A DNA stretch of 64,000 bases, taken from positions 992,001 through 1,056,000 of the forward strand of contig NZ_CP025512.1 in the NCBI RefSeq assembly GCF_003491345.1. The letters run 5' to 3'. This document shows positions 33,990 to 39,563 of the stretch, in pieces; within the stretch, counting starts at the first letter, position 1, and each line of letters starts with the position of its first letter. The notes under the pieces were generated by a model, which had not been told where the DNA came from, ran no database searches, and saw only the letters and a program-made list of their open reading frames with translations. Source of the stretch: Neorhizobium sp. SOG26 (lineage in GTDB: Bacteria; Pseudomonadota; Alphaproteobacteria; Rhizobiales; Rhizobiaceae). Position numbers and translations under genes: made by a program.

Positions 33990-34982
33990 ATGACTGTGCC
34001 CATCACGGCGCAGCAAATCCGCACGGCTGCCAAAGCCACGGGGAGTGCTGCGAACCTGCAATCTGTGCTGACCTCTCTCGATCGTTACGGTGCTGATGTC
34101 GGGCTGGATCGCCTGCACCGCCTGGTTCATTACCTCGCGCAGCTGATGCACGAGAGCGGCAGCTTCAAGTTCGACAAGGAGATCTGGGGTCCGACGCCGG
34201 CGCAGCAGCGCTATGACACGCGCACCGATCTCGGCAACACACCAGAGAAGGATGGCGACGGTTATCTCTACCGTGGCCGTGGCGCGATCCAGATCACCGG
34301 GAAGTCAAATTATACGGAGTTTACTGCGTGGGCGCGTAAACTTGATAAATCTGCCCCTGACTTCGTGGCGCAGCCGGACTTGGTGAACACTGACCCATGG
34401 GAAGGCCTCGTCCCCATCTGGTACTGGACGACGCGCAACCTCAACACCTGGGCCGACCAGAACGATATTGAAACTCTGACCCGAAAAATTAACGGCGGCA
34501 AGAACGGGCTTGCTGACCGGATAGACTACTACGGCCGGCTGGCGCTGGTCGTTTGCGGCTACTCGCCCGACGCTTCTGGTGCCAAGGCCTTCCAGCGCGC
34601 CGCGGGCTTCACCGGAGACGCGGTTGACGGCGATGTAGGCCCGAAGACACGCGCCGCCCTCCATAACGCCTTGCTGGCCCGTTCTGCAGTATCTGGCGAT
34701 GAAGCTGTTCGATCGGCTCCGGTGGTTGAAGAGACCACGGTCGAAAAGCCGGTCGTCCCCAAGAAGGTCGAGCAGGAAGTCAAGCAGAAGACGAATTGGC
34801 TCTCGACCATCTTCGGCGGAATCTTCGGCACTGGCGGCTTCGCGGCCTGGCTTGCTGGGATGGATCGCGATGCGCTGATCCTCGTGGCCGGTATCGCGCT
34901 ATTTGTCGTGATCGGCATCCTCATCGGCGGGCGGTGGCTCGTGCGTCGGGTGAAGGACATTCGGAAGGAACTTGAGGCATGA
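33990..34982 (+). CDS. Endolysin: GH19 muramidase/chitinase-like with peptidoglycan-binding domain and TM anchor
   Basis: 330 residues. GH19 catalytic domain about 1-190: LAQLMHESGSFKF with catalytic Glu55, a second Glu64 (DKEIWG) and YRGRGAIQITGKSNY. A peptidoglycan-binding repeat follows (AFQRAAGFTGDAVDGDVGPK and TRAALHNAL, about 195-225), then a Val/Glu/Lys-rich linker, and a C-terminal transmembrane helix (about 295-315, LILVAGIALFVVIGILIGG). The C-terminal membrane segment is unusual for a soluble endolysin and suggests membrane tethering. Spanin genes follow directly, completing the lysis cassette. Confidence 0.9.
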   Translation: MTVPITAQQIRTAAKATGSAANLQSVLTSLDRYGADVGLDRLHRLVHYLAQLMHESGSFKFDKEIWGPTPAQQRYDTRTDLGNTPEKDGDGYLYRGRGAIQITGKSNYTEFTAWARKLDKSAPDFVAQPDLVNTDPWEGLVPIWYWTTRNLNTWADQNDIETLTRKINGGKNGLADRIDYYGRLALVVCGYSPDASGAKAFQRAAGFTGDAVDGDVGPKTRAALHNALLARSAVSGDEAVRSAPVVEETTVEKPVVPKKVEQEVKQKTNWLSTIFGGIFGTGGFAAWLAGMDRDALILVAGIALFVVIGILIGGRWLVRRVKDIRKELEA

Positions 34983-35245
34983 GCCTCTTCGACCTCCTCA
35001 AGCTCGCTGCGGGCGCGCTAATCGGCTTTGGCCTCTGTGTCCTGCTCTACGTGCCTGGCGCTGTCAGGGAGGCCAGAGAAGCCGAAGCCGCCCGCCTGAC
35101 TGCCGCAACCAATACCGCAATCGGAGAACTGACCAATGAAGCTGACAAGGCTCGCTTTCGTCGTCGTCTGTGCCTCGACAGTGGCGGCGTGTACATCCAC
35201 CAAGCCGGTCAGTGTAGCGAAAGGCCAGCTGCAATCCACGGCTAG
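34979..35245 (+). CDS. Inner-membrane spanin, Rz-like
   Basis: 88 residues: one N-terminal transmembrane helix (about 5-27, LLKLAAGALIGFGLCVLLYV), then a charged periplasmic helix (AREAEAARLTAATNTAIGEL). The start overlaps the endolysin stop (ATGA). The last third overlaps the o-spanin gene in another frame, the classical Rz/Rz1 arrangement. The pair would bridge the envelope and fuse inner and outer membranes at the end of lysis. Confidence 0.78.
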   Translation: MSLFDLLKLAAGALIGFGLCVLLYVPGAVREAREAEAARLTAATNTAIGELTNEADKARFRRRLCLDSGGVYIHQAGQCSERPAAIHG

Positions 35246-35390
35246 GTCGATCGCCGGCACTTCGCTGATCGGAGCTCGAGGGGCGACGGAGCGCGACCAG
35301 GACAAGATCGATGACACCGTTGCGGGGCTGTGCGGCGCGCGGGCTTACACCCCCGACGAATGCGCAGCGCATGACAAGGCGGTCCGCTAA
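35136..35390 (+). CDS. Outer-membrane lipoprotein spanin, Rz1-like
   Basis: 84 residues with a lipoprotein signal: MKLTRLAFVVVCASTVAAC, where Cys19 follows a good lipobox (V-A-A-C). It starts inside the Rz-like gene, in a different frame, with a 110-base overlap and continues past its end. The mature part is short, as usual for o-spanins. The call depends on position, signal type and overlap rather than on residue similarity, which is always low for spanins. Confidence 0.78.
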   Translation: MKLTRLAFVVVCASTVAACTSTKPVSVAKGQLQSTARSIAGTSLIGARGATERDQDKIDDTVAGLCGARAYTPDECAAHDKAVR

Positions 35391-35605
35391 TTCACCGTCT
35401 TGCCGCTTGCCTTCAGCACGGACGTAAACACCTTTGAGACATCAGGCGGGCGCTTCGGATCCGCGTTCCAGTCTGCGTCCATGCAGCACTGAGGGCACGG
35501 CATGCCGGCGCCACCGCATCCGCACGCCTTCGGGCCATGCCAGGGCTTGGTGGAATGGAACTCGCATACAAACCCGGTTCCTCTGCAGCGGTGACAGTTC
35601 GCCAT
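35387..35605 (-). CDS. Small Cys-rich zinc protein, opposite strand (72 aa)
   Basis: 72 residues with DnaJ-like C-x-x-C-x-G-x-G repeats: CHRCRGTGFVC near the start, then KACGCGGAGMPCPQC. These should bind one or two zinc ions. GAGG lies upstream of the ATG. It is read against the lysis genes and its end overlaps the Rz1-like stop. Role unknown. Confidence 0.65.
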   Translation of the reverse strand: MANCHRCRGTGFVCEFHSTKPWHGPKACGCGGAGMPCPQCCMDADWNADPKRPPDVSKVFTSVLKASGKTVN

Positions 35606-35625
35606 CTCTGACCTCGTGAGCTTCC

Positions 35626-35805
35626 ATGAACGAAACCGACATACATGGCGGCCGGCGGTATCGCGGCTGCAACGGGGCGGTGCTCGCCGTCGAGAAGGTT
35701 GAAGATGGGCGCGTGTTCTATCGGGTCAACGGGACCGGAACCAGAACATCAATGGAGCTATGCGCATTCGCGCCGCTCGTAAAACACGAGATTATAGACG
35801 GCTGA
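35626..35805 (+). CDS. Small hypothetical protein (59 aa)
   Basis: A 59-residue product beginning MNETDIHGGRRYRGCNGAV and continuing as a beta-rich sequence (AVLAVEKVEDGRVFYRVNG), plausibly a small beta-barrel. The frame keeps good codon use for its full length. The Shine-Dalgarno is poor. It lies between lysis genes. No family recognised. Confidence 0.5.
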   Translation: MNETDIHGGRRYRGCNGAVLAVEKVEDGRVFYRVNGTGTRTSMELCAFAPLVKHEIIDG

Positions 35806-35864
35806 GGCAAGTGTTCGAGCACGCGCCCCAGCCTAAGCAATCCCGATAGCATGCATCGAGACTG

Positions 35865-35901
35865 CCTGCCGACATTACGCCAGCAGGAGGTTTCTTTTTT
35901 G
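35865..35901 (+). promoter_or_regulatory. Hairpin with T-run and embedded ribosome-binding site
   Basis: Stem CCTGC/GCAGG (35865-35869 with 35883-35887) followed by AGG and TTTCTTTTTTG. It can be read as a terminator, but the right arm is also part of a strong AGGAGG (35885-35890) that lies 8 bases before an in-frame TTG (35899). The hairpin could therefore limit translation of the next gene. Confidence 0.45.
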
Positions 35902-35931
35902 TTACTCACGTCCACACGGCCGGATTATCGC

Positions 35932-36189
35932 ATGGATGAACTAATTCAAAAGCTGGGCGAGTTCTGGGGCCCTGCCGGCGTCATCTGTGCGCTCGAGGCT
36001 CTGGTGATCGTCTATCTCTATCGGGGCAGGGAGGCCGATCGCGCCAAGTATGACGCGGCGCTGAAGGAGTCCGCGGACGAGGGCAAGGAAACGCTGAAGC
36101 TCGTCATTCCGATCGTGCAGAAGATGACTGCAACTTTGGACGTCACCCTTCCGGTGCTCATGTCGAAGATCAACGGAGGCAATCAATGA
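35932..36189 (+). CDS. Single-pass membrane protein in lysis region (85 aa)
   Basis: From ATG 35932: MDELIQKLGEFWGPAGVICA with a transmembrane helix (about 12-32) and a long charged C-terminal helix ending VTLPVLMSKINGG. TTG 35899 with AGGAGG is an equally good start by Shine-Dalgarno and would add 11 residues; ATG is kept because the family-like amphipathic N-terminus begins there. It could be a holin or antiholin-type protein given its place after the spanins, but there is no specific motif. Confidence 0.6.
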   Translation: MDELIQKLGEFWGPAGVICALEALVIVYLYRGREADRAKYDAALKESADEGKETLKLVIPIVQKMTATLDVTLPVLMSKINGGNQ

Positions 36190-36371
36190 GCCTCTTCCAC
36201 TGGCGCAAGAAGCCAGACCACCGAGAAATCGAGCACATCGAAGCAGAGAAGAAAGAGCTGAAGGCTGAACTCGCTCTGTCAGTGATGCAATTCGAGCGGC
36301 GTCGATCCACCGTCGAAGAGATTGCAGACAACGTGATGGCATACATGCATCAGAAGGGTGGCCGGAATTGA
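36186..36371 (+). CDS. Small coiled-coil protein (61 aa)
   Basis: 61 residues with a charged helical core (IEHIEAEKKELKAELALSVM). No membrane helix. It overlaps both neighbours by 4 bases (ATGA and TTGA), so the three genes 35932-36982 form one translationally coupled unit. Confidence 0.6.
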   Translation: MSLFHWRKKPDHREIEHIEAEKKELKAELALSVMQFERRRSTVEEIADNVMAYMHQKGGRN

Positions 36372-36982
36372 AAAGGCTCAAGACGTCTATCGTAGCATGG
36401 TCAGGCGCCGCCGCCCTGGCTTCTTTCGCAGTCCTCTACCAGATCGTCCCGTACGAACGATTGCTCGACGTGGCATTGAGCCTTACCTTCGGCGTCTCGT
36501 TGGCTGCCGTTCTGAGGTACGCCCTGGATGCGTTCCGAGCCTTTCGCAGCGGGCGGGGCGGGGCAGAGTTCCTGATTGTGGCCGTGTTCTCCATGGTGCT
36601 CCTCCTGCTGGTGCAACGGACCTGGGGTATCGTGCTTCGGGTCTACGATCGGCCGGACTGGCTGGTGAACTCTCCCATGACGATCTTCATTCCGTGGATG
36701 CTGGCTTGGTCAGTATCGCTGACGCTTGTTGCGCCTGACATGGGGGCCATGGGCGAAGAGAACAGGGCCAGCCTTTGGAGGAGCATCGCGCTCTTCATTG
36801 CCGGCGCTCTGGCGGGCTTCGTCCTGTCCACCACGTTCCATAGCCAGAACAAGGAGCTCTCGGCTCTGACCATCTGGCCTCAATTTGCGGGTCAGGTGAT
36901 TTGTCCGACCCAGCAGCCGGGATGGGCGCCAACCGATCGGCTCTACAACATCGAGGACGCTGCCGGCATGAAGCGCAACTAA
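36368..36982 (+). CDS. Polytopic membrane protein, TTG start (204 aa)
   Basis: 204 residues starting at TTG, which overlaps the previous stop and follows AGGGTGG. Four hydrophobic segments are visible: about 9-26, 30-48, 67-86 and 136-155 (for example LIVAVFSMVLLLLVQ and IALFIAGALAGFVLS). The C-terminal 45 residues are probably exposed. It is last in the lysis-region operon and is followed by a strong terminator. Possible roles are holin-like or superinfection exclusion; neither is shown. Confidence 0.6.
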   Translation: MKRLKTSIVAWSGAAALASFAVLYQIVPYERLLDVALSLTFGVSLAAVLRYALDAFRAFRSGRGGAEFLIVAVFSMVLLLLVQRTWGIVLRVYDRPDWLVNSPMTIFIPWMLAWSVSLTLVAPDMGAMGEENRASLWRSIALFIAGALAGFVLSTTFHSQNKELSALTIWPQFAGQVICPTQQPGWAPTDRLYNIEDAAGMKRN

Positions 36983-37022
36983 CCCACTCGCCGCCTCTGT
37001 ACGCTATCGTACAAAACAATCC

Positions 37023-37058
37023 GCCCGCCGTGCCCTTCATTGGGTGCGGCGGGCTTTT
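37023..37058. terminator. Bidirectional intrinsic terminator
   Basis: Perfect stem GCCCGCCG/CGGCGGGC (37023-37030 with 37047-37054) followed by TTTT on the plus strand. It separates the rightward membrane-protein operon from the leftward nuclease operon that ends at 37066. Confidence 0.85.
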
Positions 37059-37065
37059 CTGCGTT

Positions 37066-37437
37066 TCAAGGGCTGCACCAGTCGTTTCGCTTGCCCTTCC
37101 GCCACTCCTTAGCGAAACCCTCGCGGAGCAACTGCGCTCCAATCTCGCGCCCCTCGACATAGAGGTTGACCAGAGGCCGGCCGAACTTGTCCCGGCCCTT
37201 CACCTCAACGTGCACATCCTTCCCCTCGATAAGATCCTTGAGCCGTCGCTTTGCCAGCAGGGCAAGCTTCCGCTCCTTCTCGCATTTTGCGTGGCTGCCG
37301 ATCTCCGGCGTGTCTATGCCGGAGACGAAGGGCGTTCCCCCGCCGAGCAGGCGCATGTTCTGGCCGTACTCGTCCTTCACGGTATCGCCATCTACAGCAG
37401 TCAGTGAGGCGCTTAGGAGGAGCGCGAGGATCATCAA
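37066..37437 (-). CDS. Secreted SNase-like (thermonuclease family) protein
   Basis: 123 residues. A short N-terminal signal peptide (MMILALLLSASLTAV) is followed by the staphylococcal-nuclease OB-fold pattern: DGDTVKDEYGQNMRLLG (calcium and active-site Asp region), GIDTPEIG, and the final RDKFGRPLVNLYVEG ... LLREGFAKEW. The catalytic Arg normally in the R-L-x-G/x-I-D region is matched by Arg29, while the Glu43-equivalent is not certain. It probably acts in the periplasm or outside. It is the last gene of a leftward operon and overlaps its upstream neighbour by 4 bases. Confidence 0.75.
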   Translation of the reverse strand: MMILALLLSASLTAVDGDTVKDEYGQNMRLLGGGTPFVSGIDTPEIGSHAKCEKERKLALLAKRRLKDLIEGKDVHVEVKGRDKFGRPLVNLYVEGREIGAQLLREGFAKEWRKGKRNDWCSP

Positions 37438-37799
37438 TAGCCTTCAGGCCTATATGACCTGATCAGCTTCGAGAACACGTACTCCATAGGGTGGTCCCAG
37501 ATCTTGTGCTCGTATCGCTTGCCCGACTGAACGTCTGAAGGTATCCAAACGTCGCCGCCGGGAGTACGGAAATGGCAATATTCGAAAATGTCATGAGTCA
37601 GTTGGGCTGTAGTCAACGTCTCCTTGAAGGAGATGAACGGCAAGACCTGGTTCTGTTCGGCGGCTTTGTAATGCGGCCCCTGATGTGTGATCCGCTTTCC
37701 ATCTAGTGGGCCTCCCAGAGCGAGGCCGTCGTAAAGCTTGGGCAATTTCATCTCCTTCAGATAGCTCGTGTTCTCGTGTGGAGACTGAGCCGGTTTCAC
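37434..37799 (-). CDS. Hypothetical prophage protein (105-121 aa)
   Basis: The conserved-looking part begins LPKLYDGLALGGPLDGKRI and ends SKLIRSYRPEGY; internal blocks are rich in aromatic residues. GTG 37799 gives 121 residues but has no Shine-Dalgarno; ATG 37751 gives 105 residues and directly follows AAGGAG (too close for ideal spacing). A 13-codon in-frame hydrophobic ORF (MLNTLFMCAALLA, 37844-37803) ends in TAA two codons before this GTG, so the gene might once have had a signal peptide. Function unknown. Confidence 0.5.
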   Translation of the reverse strand: MKPAQSPHENTSYLKEMKLPKLYDGLALGGPLDGKRITHQGPHYKAAEQNQVLPFISFKETLTTAQLTHDIFEYCHFRTPGGDVWIPSDVQSGKRYEHKIWDHPMEYVFSKLIRSYRPEGY

Positions 37800-37844
37800 C
37801 TGTTATGCAAGCAGTGCCGCGCACATGAAGAGGGTGTTGAGCAT

Positions 37845-38030
37845 TCAGGGTTCCTCAAAGGCGAGGGCGGCGCGACCGGCTGCGGTGATTTCAAAACCGC
37901 CGCTTTCCACACGCCGGATAAGGCCCAGATCGATGAGGTCGTAAAGATCGCTGTCTTTGCTCTTCGAGTAGCTGCCAGGATCTCCTGCAATAGCCCGTAG
38001 GTCTCGCTTTTGCTCTGCGGAAAGCTTCAC
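37845..38030 (-). CDS. Small winged-helix-like protein (61 aa)
   Basis: 61 residues from GTG 38030 with GGAGG 7 bases upstream. The order LSAEQKRDLRAI, DLYDLIDLGLIRRVESGGFEI and AAGRAAL follows the helix-helix-wing pattern (D-L-I-D-L-G-L-I, then wing, then T-x-x-G-R) of small winged-helix DNA-binding proteins. It may act as a regulator within the leftward operon. Confidence 0.6.
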   Translation of the reverse strand: MKLSAEQKRDLRAIAGDPGSYSKSKDSDLYDLIDLGLIRRVESGGFEITAAGRAALAFEEP

Positions 38031-38082
38031 GGCTTATCCTCCATTTGCGTCTCGTGCGATGTGGTCTGCTTCTGTGCTTCTG

Positions 38083-38481
38083 TCACGCTGCACCTCCTTC
38101 CGCCTTGGCGATGGCTGCTCGGAGCTGCGCCCGATCCTTCGGGTGAAGGTTGCCCCAGTTGTTCACGATCTTCTGGCACGCCTCCAGCAGATCAGGAGCG
38201 GCGTTGCGCAGCGTCGTGTCTTTGTCGGCATCCTCCTTGCTGGAAAACCGGCGCACGATGGCCGTGAACTGCTCGTCTGCCGCGCCAAACTGGATGACGC
38301 CGCCGTGCCCCGGCTCCGGCATCTTGTGGTCAAAGGCGTAGCTGCAGAGGGCTTGGAAGAACTCGTTTTCCACGTTGCGGGTGTCGAGCGCCAGTTGAGG
38401 GTCTTTGCCGAAACGGGCGAGGACGATCTGGTTCGTCAGCGGCGAAACGCGGATCCCGACGAGGCTTAGGCTGGTGGTCAT
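38083..38481 (-). CDS. Hypothetical protein, first gene of leftward operon (132 aa)
   Basis: From ATG 38481, chosen because GGAG stands 6 bases upstream; further in-frame ATGs at 38484 and 38487 are closer to it. The N-terminal part (SLSLVGIRVSPLTNQIVLAR) is beta-rich, and the C-terminal part is helical (APDLLEACQKIVNNWGNL). The latter resembles the short helical ends of many phage host-interaction proteins. It is the first gene after the operator region with TGTACA boxes, so it is likely repressed or induced together with the genes to 37066. Confidence 0.6.
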   Translation of the reverse strand: MTTSLSLVGIRVSPLTNQIVLARFGKDPQLALDTRNVENEFFQALCSYAFDHKMPEPGHGGVIQFGAADEQFTAIVRRFSSKEDADKDTTLRNAAPDLLEACQKIVNNWGNLHPKDRAQLRAAIAKAEGGAA

Positions 38482-38492
38482 CATCATCTCCA

Positions 38493-38588
38493 ATCGTGTA
38501 CCTGATTGAAGTTGTATCGTGTACATGGTATTAGGTCAATATCATGTACACGTTTGAGAGGCCGCTTTGACAGAAATTCATGTACACG
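38493..38588. promoter_or_regulatory. Divergent operator region with four TGTACA-type boxes
   Basis: Four related half-sites: ATCGTGTACC (38493-38502), ATCGTGTACAT (38516-38526), ATCATGTACACG (38541-38552) and CATGTACACG (38579-38588). The middle two form an inverted repeat CGTGTACAT/ATGTACACG with a 17-base centre; the outer two face the respective genes. They lie exactly between the leftward gene 38083-38481 and the rightward ribbon-helix-helix-like gene, and the last box is inside the start of the latter. This is the expected layout of an autoregulated divergent promoter. Confidence 0.72.
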
Positions 38589-38764
38589 CTAAGCCGTCGC
38601 GTATGGGGCGTAAGAAAGAATGGACGGAACAGCTACGTTTGCCGCTGGCCGCAGGCACGACGGCGAGGATTGACTCTGTCCTTGAGGAAGGCGAGCCGCG
38701 CCTCGACATGATCCGTGAAGCGATCGAGCGGGAAATCAAGCGCCGAGAGAAGGCGAAGAAGTAG
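38567..38764 (+). CDS. Ribbon-helix-helix-like regulator (65 aa)
   Basis: 65 residues from TTG 38567, which has GAGAGG 5 bases upstream (ATG 38603 without Shine-Dalgarno is the alternative). KEWTEQLRLPLAAGTTARID is a strand-plus-helix start typical of RHH proteins, followed by LDMIREAIEREIKRRE, a C-terminal helix. The place beside a repeat-rich divergent promoter suggests it binds the TGTACA boxes and represses the leftward operon and itself. The short length fits an Arc/CopG-type dimer. DNA-binding specificity is inferred only. Confidence 0.65.
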   Translation: MTEIHVHAKPSRMGRKKEWTEQLRLPLAAGTTARIDSVLEEGEPRLDMIREAIEREIKRREKAKK

Positions 38765-38769
38765 CTGAG

Positions 38770-39012
38770 TCAGTCCGCCCAATACCCCGCCAGCAGATCC
38801 CCGTTCTTCTCCCCGCAGGAGGTACACCGGAGACGGGCGGCAATATCGGATAGATCCTTCATCCCGACATAGGCCTTGTCCAGCGCCTCGCGATCCATCT
38901 CACGCTCTGCCCCGCATGACCGACACCTCGCCAGCAGGACAACCCCGTAAGGCGTCGTATGAAGATACCCGCCTTGTCCGCAGCCGTGGTGATGGATGAA
39001 CCGCCTGGGCAT
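38770..39012 (-). CDS. Small zinc-ribbon-like protein at prophage end (80 aa)
   Basis: 80 residues (MPRRFIHHHGCGQGGYLHTT...) with two Cys pairs, CRSCG and CTSCG, about 33 residues apart, plus a His-rich N-terminus. Probably a zinc ribbon. It converges with the RHH-like gene, with stops a few bases apart. The last recognisable gene before the attachment site. Confidence 0.6.
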   Translation of the reverse strand: MPRRFIHHHGCGQGGYLHTTPYGVVLLARCRSCGAEREMDREALDKAYVGMKDLSDIAARLRCTSCGEKNGDLLAGYWAD

Positions 39013-39263
39013 GCCTTCGCTCTCCTCGTCCTAAACGAGACCGAGCCGCACTATTCGGTCATGGTAGCTCCTGGCCGCCAAGCAGGTGAGGGCACAGATG
39101 GAGCGAGTCGGGAGAGGGGTCAAGCCGTTGTCCACAGTGGGTCAAAACAGTGGATATCATTTTACAGAATGGCGTTGACAGGCCCGACAAGTTCGGGCTT
39201 TCGTGGGCGTCACTTTACAGGCCGGTTCCGGTCAAGGATATGAAATCCCGGGACATGCAATCG
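39013..39263. other. Non-coding prophage end with repeats near the attachment site
   Basis: No convincing gene. Two near-identical 11-mers TCATTTTACAG (39157-39167) and TCACTTTACAG (39210-39220), spaced 53 bases apart, and two ACAGTGG repeats (39134-39140, 39147-39153) lie next to the core site. Such repeats are typical of integrase arm-binding sites. A small hairpin GCCCGA/TCGGGC (39182-39198) lies between them. Confidence 0.45.
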
Positions 39264-39310
39264 GATTTGTAATCAGGGGGTCGCGGGTTCGAACCCTGCC
39301 GGGGGCACCA
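39264..39310 (+). other. Right attachment site: 3' half of tRNA-Thr(TGT)
   Basis: The sequence GATTTGTAATCAGG onward gives the 3' part of a tRNA: anticodon loop TTTGTAA with TGT (39268-39270), variable loop, T-stem GCGGG-TTCGAAC-CCTGC and acceptor arm GGGGGC with encoded ACCA. The 5' half is missing and the anticodon stem is mismatched (TCGGA where CCTGA would pair with TCAGG), so only the part from about GATTTG onward is tRNA-derived. The complete tRNA-Thr should lie at the left prophage end, outside the window. Confidence 0.85.
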
Positions 39311-39469
39311 CTTCTTTTCTCAGACAATCCAGCCATGCGATCCGCGCGCAGTTCCCGTCGTGCGCCAATCTTTGATCAAGCGTACCGGAATCGCGGCTTC
39401 TGGGCTTCGTTCGGCGCCAGATCCTGTGCACAGTTCGACTGCCGCAATATGCTGCGGTTTTCCCAACTT

Positions 39470-39494
39470 GCCCTGCCACCCGGCGGGGCTTTTT
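39470..39494 (+). terminator. Intrinsic terminator
   Basis: Stem GCCCTGCC/GGCGGGGC (39470-39477 with 39482-39489), 4-base loop, then TTTTTG. It probably served the tRNA-Thr transcript before phage insertion. The rest of 39,311-39,563 holds no credible ORF. Confidence 0.8.
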
Positions 39495-39563
39495 GTTTAT
39501 GGGTGGAGGTGCCGCTAGCGCGGCCGCGGCACGGTGGCCGCGAGCCGCGCGTTTCGTCTTGGC

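Larger units (their letters stand above)
1..39310. mobile_element. Prophage, podovirus-like (left end outside window)
   Basis: A continuous phage gene order is visible: replication, terminase, connector portal, scaffold, capsid, T7-like tail tube proteins, internal ejection proteins, tail spike, endolysin, spanins. The right border is the 3' half of a tRNA-Thr gene, a common target of tyrosine integrases. No tail sheath, tape measure or long-tail genes are seen, which fits a short-tailed virion. No integrase, CI-type repressor or single-subunit RNA polymerase is found in the window; integrase and repressor probably lie to the left. All large structural genes are open, so the element may be functional, but one small gene after the portal looks frameshifted. 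Confidence 0.93.
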
